A stretch of 64,000 nt of DNA. Origin: Bifidobacterium catenulatum PV20-2. GTDB lineage: Bacteria; Actinomycetota; Actinomycetes; Actinomycetales; Bifidobacteriaceae. How positions within the stretch are numbered: the first letter of the stretch is position 1; each line of letters starts with the position of its first letter. Location of the stretch: assembly GCF_000800455.1 (NCBI RefSeq), contig NZ_CP007456.1:992001-1056000 (forward strand), given 5' to 3'. The notes beneath the pieces were generated by a model. That model ran no database searches. It saw only the letters and a list, made by a program, of their open reading frames with translations, and was not told the origin of the DNA. This document shows, one piece after another, positions 9,101 through 17,349 of this stretch. Position numbers and translations under genes: made by a program.

Positions 9101-9642
9101 GCGTTGAAGTAACCAACGAAACCGTCTGGCAGATTGACGGCAAGGTGTTCTCCGATCTCGGCATATGGGTGATGGACCAGATGCGAGTCAGCACGCAATC
9201 CGACCTGACCATCATGTTTGTCGACCCCGATCCGATCGCCCAATTGCATATGCGCTGGATGAACCTTGAAGGACCGACTGATGTAATGAGCTTCCCCATG
9301 GACGAACTGCGCCCAGGAGACGGCAGAACCGTGATGGAAGGCGTGCTTGGGGACATCGTGATCTGCCCATGGGTGGCCGCCCAGCAGGCGCTTGCGGCCG
9401 GACACAGCACCATGGAGGAAATGATGCTTCTGACGATCCACGGCATTCTCCACCTGCTTGGATACGATCACGCGACACCGGAACAGGAGCGCCAGATGTT
9501 CGGCCTGCAGCGTCAACTGCTGCTCACCTTCTTTGCTCTCCGCCAAGGATCGGGAGCGCAGGCAATTCTTCCGTCGGGAGCGCCGGATGCGCTTGCCGAA
9601 TGGGATCGGGAGCATGGTACCGGGCGGCAGATCGCCAAATAG
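9097..9642 (+). CDS. ybeY: Endoribonuclease YbeY
   Basis: 181 aa. The metal-binding signature [20 protein letters not shown] (H-x3-H-x5-H) is clear, preceded by the [23 protein letters not shown] substrate region. YbeY is a zinc-dependent endoribonuclease involved in 16S rRNA 3'-end maturation and ribosome quality control. The start overlaps the phoH stop (ATGA), as in most bacteria. The C-terminal extension after the motif is polar and family variable. Confidence 0.95.
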   Translation: MSVEVTNETVWQIDGKVFSDLGIWVMDQMRVSTQSDLTIMFVDPDPIAQLHMRWMNLEGPTDVMSFPMDELRPGDGRTVMEGVLGDIVICPWVAAQQALAAGHSTMEEMMLLTIHGILHLLGYDHATPEQERQMFGLQRQLLLTFFALRQGSGAQAILPSGAPDALAEWDREHGTGRQIAK

Positions 9643-9690
9643 TGATGACGTTGCCGGTAGTATATCGTCCGGCATGATGGGGGCTGAATT

Positions 9691-11115
9691 ATGATGCAGG
9701 AGACAATGATTGCGGTGGTAGTGGTACTTGCCGTGGTAGCGTTGCTGCTGGTCTGGCTGTCTCTTTCGATGGCTGCCACCGAAGGCGCTGTGGGACGTGT
9801 GACCCGGGCGAGCCTGAACAACCTGATTCTTGAGATTCAGACGGATGCGGAACTTTCGCAGTTCATTCGCGACAAGAAGATCAAGCGCATCCATAAGGTC
9901 CAGCGGTTGGTTACCGACCGGTATGCCACCGCAGGATCGTGTGCGTTCTTCCGTATTTGCTGCAATGTGCTTGATGGTGTGCTTGTAACTGTGATCGCAG
10001 GCATGTTGGACGCTCCACTATGGGCCGAATTGCTTGCCGGATTTGTTTTTGCCATCGTCGTTGCGGTGATTTCGCTGCTGGTGCGTCCGCGCAGTGCGGG
10101 AGCATCCAAGCCCGTCGACATCATGCTGCAGCATGCGGATACCGTCTCCGTTGCGGTGCTGTTGACCCCATTCGCGAAAATTGGCGGACAAAAGGGCACG
10201 AAGCGCCGTGGCAACGATCTTTCCGATGACGAGGAACTCGAAAAAATCCAGATCGAGCAGGGGCGCGCGACCATCGACCGTCTGGTCGAAGCCAACGATT
10301 TCGACCCTGAAGTTTCCGAAATGCTGCGCAACGTGCTCACGCTTTCCGAAACACTGACCCGTGAGGTCATGGTGCCGCGCACCGACATGATCTGCATTGA
10401 GCGAGGCGAGACATTGGGAAACATGTTGAAGCTTTGCTCCCGTTCCGGATTCTCGCGTGTGCCGGTCATTGGTGACGATGTGGACGATCTGGTCGGCGTG
10501 GCCTATCTGAAGGACGCCGTACGCGCGACGGCTTTCAACCATGCGGCGATGACGCGCGAAGTCGAATCGATAGTCCGCGATCCGATGCTGGTGCCCGAAT
10601 CCAAACCAGTTGACGACCTGTTCCATCAAATGCAACGCACACGTCAGCATGTCGCCATCGTCGTGGACGAATACGGCGGCATCGCAGGCATGGTCACTAT
10701 TGAAGACGCCATAGAACAAATCGTGGGCGAGTTGGAAGACGAACATGATCGCACGCAACATGCCGATCCGGAACAGATCGGCGACAAAAGATGGAGCATG
10801 CCAGCCCGCACGCCGATCGCCGATCTAGAAGAGATTTTCGAAATCGACATTGACGAGGATGACGTCGACACTGTTTACGGATTGTTGACCAAATTGTTGG
10901 GACGCGTGCCGATCGTCGGTTCTTCCGCAGTCACCCGAGGATTGCGCATGACCGCAGTCGATTCCGCGGGACGACGCAAGAAGGTGTCGACCATTGTGGT
11001 GGAACCGGCCCACGTCGAGGGCGTGGACGAAACTGAAACACGTAACGAAGAACATGCGGATGATGCCGAAGAGGCATCCGACAACGATAAGGATTCCAAA
11101 GACAAGCATGACTGA
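9691..11115 (+). CDS. CorC/HlyC-type CBS-domain membrane protein
   Basis: 474 aa. A CNNM-type transmembrane domain (hydrophobic segments at about residues 5-28, 78-96 and 100-122) is followed by two CBS domains (REVMVPRTDM...VPVIGDDVDDLVGVAYLKD and VPESKPVDDLFHQMQ...IVDEYGGIAGMVTIEDAIEQIVGE) and a CorC/HlyC C-terminal domain (DEDDVDTVYGLLTKLLGRVP). Such proteins are linked to magnesium or cobalt transport. The acidic tail (residues ~450-474) is low complexity. The stop overlaps the era start by eight bases. Confidence 0.9.
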   Translation: MMQETMIAVVVVLAVVALLLVWLSLSMAATEGAVGRVTRASLNNLILEIQTDAELSQFIRDKKIKRIHKVQRLVTDRYATAGSCAFFRICCNVLDGVLVTVIAGMLDAPLWAELLAGFVFAIVVAVISLLVRPRSAGASKPVDIMLQHADTVSVAVLLTPFAKIGGQKGTKRRGNDLSDDEELEKIQIEQGRATIDRLVEANDFDPEVSEMLRNVLTLSETLTREVMVPRTDMICIERGETLGNMLKLCSRSGFSRVPVIGDDVDDLVGVAYLKDAVRATAFNHAAMTREVESIVRDPMLVPESKPVDDLFHQMQRTRQHVAIVVDEYGGIAGMVTIEDAIEQIVGELEDEHDRTQHADPEQIGDKRWSMPARTPIADLEEIFEIDIDEDDVDTVYGLLTKLLGRVPIVGSSAVTRGLRMTAVDSAGRRKKVSTIVVEPAHVEGVDETETRNEEHADDAEEASDNDKDSKDKHD

Positions 11116-12106
11116 CGCAGCAACGACTGAGACGACTTCCGACCATTCCGATTCCACTACGCCCATTCCATATCGTTCCGGTTTCGTTGCCGTGGTAGGA
11201 CGCCCGAACGTAGGCAAGTCGACGTTGATCAACGCGTTGATCGGCACGCAGATCGCCATCGCATCATCTCGCCCGGAAACCACGCGTAAGGCCATTCGTG
11301 GCATTCTTACCACAGATAATGCGCAGATCGTTTTGGTTGACACGCCTGGTATCCATCGCCCGCGCACATTGCTAGGACAGCGCCTGAATGATGTTGTGGA
11401 CGAGTCGCTCGCCGACGTGGACGCCATCGCCTTCCTGCTGCCCGGCGACCAGGAGATCGGTCCCGGCGACAGGCGCATTTTGAGTCGTCTGCGCTCCGAT
11501 TTCGCAGTGAAGCGCGACGATGGCACGTTCAAATGGAAAGTGCCGCTGATTGCCATCGTCACCAAAATCGACGAATTAAGCCGCGAAGGACTGATTAACA
11601 AGCTTATCGAAATCAACGAGTTTGCCGATTTCACCGATATCGTGCCTGTCAGTGCACTCAAGCATGACAATCTTGCCGAAGTCAAGAACGTGCTTATCGA
11701 AAACATGCCGGAAGGTCCGCAAATGTATCCGGCTGAACAGATTACCGAAGAACGTCCGGAAGAAACCATTGCGGAATTGGTTCGTGGCGCATTCCTGGAA
11801 GAATTGGATGACGAGCTGCCGCACTCGTTGGCCGTGGTCGTGGATTCCATTGAATATCCGGAAGACAACGATAGCGGAGCGGCCTACGATGGCAAAGCCC
11901 ACGTCATTGTGTCGATTTATGTGGAGCGTGATTCCCAGAAGCCGATTATCATCGGCAGGGGAGCGGAACATCTTGTGCGTGTCAAAAAGAAGCTGCGCAC
12001 GCCGGTCAACCGCATCGTCGGTCAGAAAGCAAAGCTCGACTTGCACGTCAAGGTCGCCAAAGGATGGCAGTCGGATCCGAAACAGCTTGAGAAGCTAGGC
12101 TTCTAA
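11108..12106 (+). CDS. era: GTPase Era
   Basis: 332 aa when started at ATG 11108, which overlaps the end of the corC-like gene; an upstream in-frame extension to 10994 lies wholly inside that gene and is unlikely. G1 VVGRPNVGKSTL, G3 DTPGI and G4 TKID are present, and the C-terminal KH domain contains GRGAEHLVRVKKKLRTPVNRIVGQK. Era binds the 3' end of 16S rRNA and helps 30S assembly. The N-terminal ~22 residues are Thr/Ser rich and not part of the GTPase fold. An IS is inserted 59 bp downstream of the stop. Confidence 0.95.
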   Translation: MTDAATTETTSDHSDSTTPIPYRSGFVAVVGRPNVGKSTLINALIGTQIAIASSRPETTRKAIRGILTTDNAQIVLVDTPGIHRPRTLLGQRLNDVVDESLADVDAIAFLLPGDQEIGPGDRRILSRLRSDFAVKRDDGTFKWKVPLIAIVTKIDELSREGLINKLIEINEFADFTDIVPVSALKHDNLAEVKNVLIENMPEGPQMYPAEQITEERPEETIAELVRGAFLEELDDELPHSLAVVVDSIEYPEDNDSGAAYDGKAHVIVSIYVERDSQKPIIIGRGAEHLVRVKKKLRTPVNRIVGQKAKLDLHVKVAKGWQSDPKQLEKLGF

Positions 12107-12152
12107 CCTATTTAAGGTTCGTTCGCAGTCAAACAGCTTGAGAAGCTAGGCT
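12080..12152 (+). repeat. 22-bp direct repeat of the era 3' end
   Basis: AAACAGCTTGAGAAGCTAGG plus CT at 12080-12101 (the last era codons) is repeated exactly at 12131-12152, with 29 bp between copies and 13 bp before the IS boundary. The first copy contains the small palindrome AGAAGCTAGGCTTCT. Confidence 0.85.
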
Positions 12153-12165
12153 CTTGATTTGTTTA

Positions 12166-13523
12166 GGGTTATTGGCCAAAATGTGTGTCTGGAATTGTCT
12201 CTGAGGCCTTGTGCTGCAAGGGTCTGGAGGTATTTGAATGTGATGGAGGGGACTTTCCAGGTCGGCCAAAATGTGTGTCTGAAACCGGTTGGGACGTCTT
12301 ATAACAGTAGGCGTGAGGAGCGTTTGAATGTGGTTGTCTGAAAGGTATGAGAATTCCTCTGTGTCCCGGATGTCACACCACGATGAAGAAGAACGGAAAG
12401 ACCTCGGCCGGTAGGACGCGCTGGCGGTGCAAGGATCCCGGCTGCGGTAGCTCGCTGTCGCGCGGCTATGATCGGCGGGCGGCGGATCTGGAGACGTCGC
12501 TGCGCTGGTTGTTGTCCAAGCAAAGCCAGGCCGAGTATGCGATCCCGGCGCGCACGCTGCGCCGGATGAACGAGTTGTTATGGAGCCTGTGGCCGCCGGT
12601 TCCGCTGGTCGACGAGGTGTATGACGTGGTGCATTTGGACGGTATTCACTTGCATCGGGATGCGGTCGTGTTGATAGCGATCGCCTGCGGGCATGTGATC
12701 GGCTGGTACGTCGCCAAAAGCGAGACCGCTGCCGCGTGGGCTCATCTCATGGCCAGGATCGCCCCGCCACTGGCGGTGGTGGTCGACGGGGGCGGTGGCA
12801 TTCTGAAGGCATTGCGCGAGCACTGGCCTGATACCAAGGTGCAGCGGTGCTTGTTTCACGTGTGCATGAACATCACCCAGCTCACCGGAATCAAGCCAAG
12901 GTCCGAGGCAGGCAAACAACTGCGGAAGATTGCTGTCGCCTTGAGCCGCGTGACGGACACGGATGCCGCGGCCGCATGGCTCGCCTCCTACAACCAGTGG
13001 GAGCAAACGTACGACGCGTTCCTTGACGAGAAGAGCACGTACGCGGACGGTACCATAGCCGACCAGCACCAACGCCTCGTCAAAGCCAAACGCATGATCC
13101 GCAGACGTATCCGCGAGAACCACCTGTTCACGTTCCTGGAACCACCCAAGGGTTGCACCACGCCGATCCCAGCGACGAACAACCTCATCGAGTCATGGAA
13201 CGGGCGGATCCGCGACATGCTCCGCCACCACCGGGGATTAAGCCTGTTGCGCCGAATCAAGGCGATCTGCTGGTGGTGTTATCAACACACCCGACAGCCC
13301 AAACCAGCCTCATGGCTCATAACCAACGCCATCAGTGACCAGCAGATCGAGGAACTCTACCGCAAAGCATGGGAACACAGCCCACAAGGCGCATACGAAA
13401 CCTACGGCATCCCCAACCGGTACGGCACCGGCATCGACTGGAACGAATTCCACACCCGCGTAAAATACCCCAACACCACCGACTAACCCCATACCACCAG
13501 ACACACATTTTGGCCAATAACCC
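12166..13523 (+). mobile_element. IS1249-type insertion sequence, copy 2
   Basis: 1,358 bp, the same length as copy 1, with the same 27-bp terminal inverted repeats, the same internal direct copy of the end sequence (12174-12191 and 12264-12281) and its own 8-bp target duplication. It inserted in the intergenic space between era and the acyl-CoA ligase gene and separates era from the shared terminator at 13554-13599. Confidence 0.95.
12347..13486 (+). CDS. IS1249-type DDE transposase, copy 2
   Basis: 379 aa, identical in sequence to the protein at 5193-6332: zinc ribbon C6/C9/C28/C33 and catalytic D98, D147, E282. Same ATG and GAAAGG ribosome-binding site. It is codirectional with era. Confidence 0.95.
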   Translation: MRIPLCPGCHTTMKKNGKTSAGRTRWRCKDPGCGSSLSRGYDRRAADLETSLRWLLSKQSQAEYAIPARTLRRMNELLWSLWPPVPLVDEVYDVVHLDGIHLHRDAVVLIAIACGHVIGWYVAKSETAAAWAHLMARIAPPLAVVVDGGGGILKALREHWPDTKVQRCLFHVCMNITQLTGIKPRSEAGKQLRKIAVALSRVTDTDAAAAWLASYNQWEQTYDAFLDEKSTYADGTIADQHQRLVKAKRMIRRRIRENHLFTFLEPPKGCTTPIPATNNLIESWNGRIRDMLRHHRGLSLLRRIKAICWWCYQHTRQPKPASWLITNAISDQQIEELYRKAWEHSPQGAYETYGIPNRYGTGIDWNEFHTRVKYPNTTD

Positions 13524-13553
13524 TTTGTTTAAAATCCGTTTCGCAACGGGTTG

Positions 13554-13599
13554 AATAGAATGAGGTCCGGTTCCCGCAGGGATCGGACCTCATTCTATT
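13554..13599. terminator. Bidirectional terminator between era and the acyl-CoA ligase
   Basis: AATAGAATGAGGTCCG (13554-13569) pairs perfectly with CGGACCTCATTCTATT (13584-13599), a 16-bp stem. It lies between convergent genes and was probably the original era terminator before IS copy 2 inserted upstream of it. Confidence 0.85.
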
Positions 13600-13609
13600 A
13601 TTCGAAGAA

Positions 13610-15646
13610 TCACTTCCTCTTAGTATACATCTGCGTGTTCAGCAAAGTGGCGTAACGTTGGATGACCTTCGGACGAATCACCTTCATGGAAGCGGTCATC
13701 AAACCATTCTCCTGAGTGAATTCCTCCGGCAGAATAATGAACTTGCGTACGGATTCCGCGCGGGAAACACCTTCGTTGGCCTGATCGACCCACTTCTGCA
13801 CTTCGGCGCGGACGGCCGCGTTATTGGCGGCGTCTTCCATCGACATGTTACGGTCCAGACCCTTGCTTTCCAGCCATGGACGCAGGGATTCCTCGTCGAG
13901 CGTAACCAAAGCGGAAATGAACGGACGCTTGTCGCCGAGAACCAGCGCCTGGGAAATGAACTCGCAACGCTTGATGGCTTCTTCAATCGGGCCAGGGGAA
14001 ACGTTCTTGCCGCCCGCAGTGATGATGAGATCCTTCTTACGTCCGATAATGTACAGAAAACCATCGTCATCGATACGTCCCAAATCGCCGGTACGATACC
14101 AACCATCCTTGGTGAATGAATCCTCAGAAGCTTCTTCGTTCTTGTGATACTTCGGGAACACCGCCGTACCCTTGACCTGAATCTCTTCATCCTCGGCAAT
14201 ACGAAGCTCGAAGCCAGGGAAGGCGACACCAACAGAACCCTGATGATATGGCACGCCAAGCGGGTTGAATGCGCACGGAGCGGTGGTTTCGGTCAAACCA
14301 TACCCCTCATACACGGGCACACCGGCGCCACGGAAGAACGCCATCAGTTCCGGATCAAGAGGAGCGCCGCCCGCCACAATCCACTGGGCACGTCCGCCGA
14401 GTACCTCACGCAGAGAAGCGTAGACCATCGGATCGAACGCCATACGGCGAGCCTTGGCCAGAGCGCTGGCCTTGCCCTTCGCGCTGACTTCCTTCATATA
14501 ATTCTGAGCTGTCACAACCGCCGCAGCGAAAGCCACTCCCTTGGCGCCATGTCCGGCCTTTTGCGAAGCAGCGTTGTACACCTTCTCGAGTACACGCGGA
14601 ACGACAATCATAACGGACGGTTTGGCGACCTGCAGATCGGCGATCAGCGTCTTGATACCCTGCGCGATGTAAATATGCATCTCGCTGGCCACGCAGATGT
14701 AGTTGATGGCACGTGCGAAGGAGTGTGCTTGGGGAAGGAACAACAGCACGTTGTTCTTCTTCTCGTGCAGCAGCTGCGGCATGTATACCGGAAGATTCAA
14801 CGCGGTGGTGCAGTAATGCTCATGAGTCATCTCCACACCCTTCGGTGCGGCGGTGGAACCGGAAGTGTATACGATGGAGCATAGGTCGGTTTTCTTGATG
14901 GAATCAATGCGCGCGTCGAGTTCCTCATCGCTTACGCCGGAACCATAGGCCATGATCTCGTCAAGACCGCCGTTTTCGAAGCAGATGATATGTTCCAGCG
15001 TCGGGCATTCCTTTTCGGCGCCGTCGGCTTTGGTGCGCATATCGGTGGTTTCGACCACCAGCAGACGTGAATCGGAATTATTGACGATGTTGCGAATCTG
15101 CTCCGCGGAATCCGTGTCATAGATCGTGGCGAGCACGCCTCCGCACGCCATAACGGCAGCATCGAACACATCCCACTCGTAAGAGGTGCGGCACATGAAC
15201 GCCACGCCATCGCCCTTCTTCAGACCGTAATGCATCAGGCCTTTGGCGATCTGGCGAATATCAGCAAGCACCTCATTTCCGGTTTTGGTTACCCATTCGC
15301 TATCCGATTTATAGGTGTAGAGCGGTTCGTCACCCATACGTTCTGCACGATCGGCGTAGATGTCGTAAATGGTGGTGCCCTCGTCCAGCGGCGGCTGACC
15401 CTCGGTTTTGGTGGTCAGCAAACCGGTTTCCGGGTCAAGGAACGTGGTGGATGGGAATCCTTCGCCCCACTCGACGGTGTGCGGAAGATCGATATGACCG
15501 TCGGGGGAGATGATGTTGTTCGGATCGTTGTAGTCCGGATTGTTACCGGAATCGTCGCTGACGGGGTGAACGAAGTCACCGCCCAGACGCAGTGCCTTCT
15601 GCGCGAGATTTGCAGCTCGCTTGTTCAAAGAGGTGATGACGGACAC
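13610..15646 (-). CDS. Long-chain fatty acid-CoA ligase (FadD/AMP-binding)
   Basis: 678-aa ANL-superfamily enzyme that activates fatty acids to acyl-AMP and then acyl-CoA. Motifs: P-loop YTSGSTAAPKGVEMTH (A3), YGLTETTAPCAFN (A5), GWYRTGDLG (A7), IIGRKKDLIITAGGKNVSP (A8) and a C-terminal lysine region. The N-terminal ~75 residues (NPDYNDPNNIISPDGHIDLP) form a leader common to actinobacterial FadD15-like ligases. The gene is monocistronic, ends at the bidirectional terminator and has a near-palindromic site upstream (15713-15730). Confidence 0.93.
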   Translation of the reverse strand: MSVITSLNKRAANLAQKALRLGGDFVHPVSDDSGNNPDYNDPNNIISPDGHIDLPHTVEWGEGFPSTTFLDPETGLLTTKTEGQPPLDEGTTIYDIYADRAERMGDEPLYTYKSDSEWVTKTGNEVLADIRQIAKGLMHYGLKKGDGVAFMCRTSYEWDVFDAAVMACGGVLATIYDTDSAEQIRNIVNNSDSRLLVVETTDMRTKADGAEKECPTLEHIICFENGGLDEIMAYGSGVSDEELDARIDSIKKTDLCSIVYTSGSTAAPKGVEMTHEHYCTTALNLPVYMPQLLHEKKNNVLLFLPQAHSFARAINYICVASEMHIYIAQGIKTLIADLQVAKPSVMIVVPRVLEKVYNAASQKAGHGAKGVAFAAAVVTAQNYMKEVSAKGKASALAKARRMAFDPMVYASLREVLGGRAQWIVAGGAPLDPELMAFFRGAGVPVYEGYGLTETTAPCAFNPLGVPYHQGSVGVAFPGFELRIAEDEEIQVKGTAVFPKYHKNEEASEDSFTKDGWYRTGDLGRIDDDGFLYIIGRKKDLIITAGGKNVSPGPIEEAIKRCEFISQALVLGDKRPFISALVTLDEESLRPWLESKGLDRNMSMEDAANNAAVRAEVQKWVDQANEGVSRAESVRKFIILPEEFTQENGLMTASMKVIRPKVIQRYATLLNTQMYTKRK

Positions 15647-15712
15647 GTGACTCTCCTACACATCTAAATCCAATATCTGTAGGAATGATAGACCCTTGAA
15701 CGCGACACGTCA

Positions 15713-15730
15713 CCTTACGGTAGCGTAGGG
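15713..15730. promoter_or_regulatory. Near-palindromic site upstream of the acyl-CoA ligase
   Basis: CCTTACG-GTAG-CGTAGGG is an imperfect palindrome 67-84 bp upstream of the ligase start. TACG-N4-CGTA half-sites resemble operators of lipid-related TetR regulators in actinobacteria; the identity of the regulator is inference. Confidence 0.4.
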
Positions 15731-15894
15731 AAAGCGTATGCGCTAACAAAGCGCTGCATGAAGAAATCGTCATGGAATGCCATTCAATAGGATTCAATAG
15801 GTGAACTTTTCTTCATGCGAAGGTGTGACCTACGTTACACTGGTGCGCTGTACCTGTTCATTTTGATTTCTTTAACGAGGAAGAAAGGGCACCT

Positions 15895-17040
15895 ATGGCT
15901 GAAAAAGCTGAAGCCACCGTGGTCTTCGGAGTTCTCAATGAGACTTCCGAACACGAGTCTCGCGTTGCTCTGACACCGGATATCGTAGCGAGGTTGCGTA
16001 AATCGGGTGTTAATTGCCTGATTGAAACCGGTGCGGGAATCGCATCGCATTATGTTGATGAGGATTATACTAAAGCCGGAGCGCAGGTCGTCTCCGCTGA
16101 TGAAGTGATTGCGCGTGCTGATGCGCTTGGTTTTGTCGATCGTCCGAGCGATGCGTTGATCGCTCGCATCAAGCAGGGTACTTGGATTATCGGTATGCTT
16201 GGCTCGTTCACCGATGCCGGTTATATCGCTGCGATTGAGAAGGCCGGCTTGGTCGGTGTTGCCATGGAGAAGCTGCCGCGTCAGTTGAGCTCCGCTCAGT
16301 CCATGGATGAGATGACCTCCCAGAACTCCGTGATGGGCTATAAGGCCGCCATTGTGGCAGCCAACGCTTACGGTTCGTTCCTGCCGATGATGACCACTGC
16401 CGCCGGCACGATCCGCCCGGCCAAAGTACTCATTCTTGGCGCTGGCATCGCCGGCCTGCAGGCCATCGGCACCGCCAAGCGTCTTGGTGCGGTCGTCACC
16501 GCATACGATGTGCGCCCGGCTTCCAAGGGTGAGGTCGAATCCTTGGGCGCCAAGTTCCTGGATCTGGGTCTTGATTTCTCCAAGGGCCAGGGTGAGGGCG
16601 GCTATGCTCGTGCGCTGAGCGCCGAAGAGCAGACCCAGCAGCAGGCTGCCGTCGATCAGAAGGCTGCCGGTTTCGACATCGTTATCACCACCGCCAAGGT
16701 TCCTGGTCGCAAACCGCCGGTTCTGCTGACCAAGGCCGGCGTGGCAGGTCTGCACCGCGGCGCCGTGATCGTCGACTGCGCGGCAAGTGATCTCGGCGGT
16801 AACGTCGAAGGTTCCACTGTCGGCACTCAGGTCACCGAGAACGGTGTGACCATCATCGGCGCTCCGTACTTGGCAAGCGGCGTTTCCACCACCGCATCCA
16901 ACCTGCTGAGCCGTAACGTGGCCGACGTGCTTGCGCATTTTGTGCGTGACGGCAAGCTGGCCATCGATTTGAACGAAGAGCTTGACAGCGCCATGGTCGT
17001 GGCTGGCCGTGGCGAGGAAACCAAGAAGAAAGGGGAGTAA
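15895..17040 (+). CDS. pntAA: NAD(P) transhydrogenase subunit alpha part 1 (PntAa)
   Basis: 381-aa NAD(H)-binding domain I of proton-translocating transhydrogenase. ETSEHESRVALTPDIVARLRKSG begins the AlaDH/PNT N-terminal domain; the Rossmann segment LILGAGIAGLQAIGTAKRLGA binds NAD(H), followed by YDVRPASKGEVESLGAKFLDL. The enzyme couples NADPH formation to the proton gradient. It is soluble, and the membrane parts are encoded by the next two genes three and one bases apart or less, so one operon. Confidence 0.95.
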   Translation: MAEKAEATVVFGVLNETSEHESRVALTPDIVARLRKSGVNCLIETGAGIASHYVDEDYTKAGAQVVSADEVIARADALGFVDRPSDALIARIKQGTWIIGMLGSFTDAGYIAAIEKAGLVGVAMEKLPRQLSSAQSMDEMTSQNSVMGYKAAIVAANAYGSFLPMMTTAAGTIRPAKVLILGAGIAGLQAIGTAKRLGAVVTAYDVRPASKGEVESLGAKFLDLGLDFSKGQGEGGYARALSAEEQTQQQAAVDQKAAGFDIVITTAKVPGRKPPVLLTKAGVAGLHRGAVIVDCAASDLGGNVEGSTVGTQVTENGVTIIGAPYLASGVSTTASNLLSRNVADVLAHFVRDGKLAIDLNEELDSAMVVAGRGEETKKKGE

Positions 17041-17043
17041 GCA

Positions 17044-17349
17044 ATGGATATCGTTGTTGCGATCACTCTGTTCGTCCTTGCGCTGCTCATTGGTGTTGAG
17101 GTTATCGGCAAGGTGCCGGCCACCTTGCACACTCCGTTGATGTCGGGCGCGAACTCGATCCATGGCATCGTCATCGCAGGTGTCGTCATCGTCGCCGCGC
17201 ATGCCACCAGCCCGCTCGCTTGGGTGTTTATCTTCCTGGCCGCAGTGCTGGGCACGATGAACGTGGTCGGCGGTTACGTCGTCACCGATCGCATGCTGGA
17301 AATGTTCAAGTCCGACAAGGGCAAGAAGAAGGAAGAGGAGGCCAAGTAA
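17044..17349 (+). CDS. pntAB: NAD(P) transhydrogenase subunit alpha part 2 (PntAb)
   Basis: 101-aa membrane subunit with about three hydrophobic segments (residues ~3-22, 39-58, 61-82). TPLMSGANSIHGIVIAG is the conserved domain II sequence that contributes to the proton channel. The split of PntA into two polypeptides is the usual arrangement in Gram-positive bacteria. It is followed without a gap by pntB. Confidence 0.94.
   Translation: MDIVVAITLFVLALLIGVEVIGKVPATLHTPLMSGANSIHGIVIAGVVIVAAHATSPLAWVFIFLAAVLGTMNVVGGYVVTDRMLEMFKSDKGKKKEEEAK

Larger units (their letters stand above)
12158..13531. repeat. 8-bp target-site duplication of IS copy 2
   Basis: TTTGTTTA occurs at 12158-12165 and 13524-13531, directly flanking the element ends. 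Confidence 0.95.
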
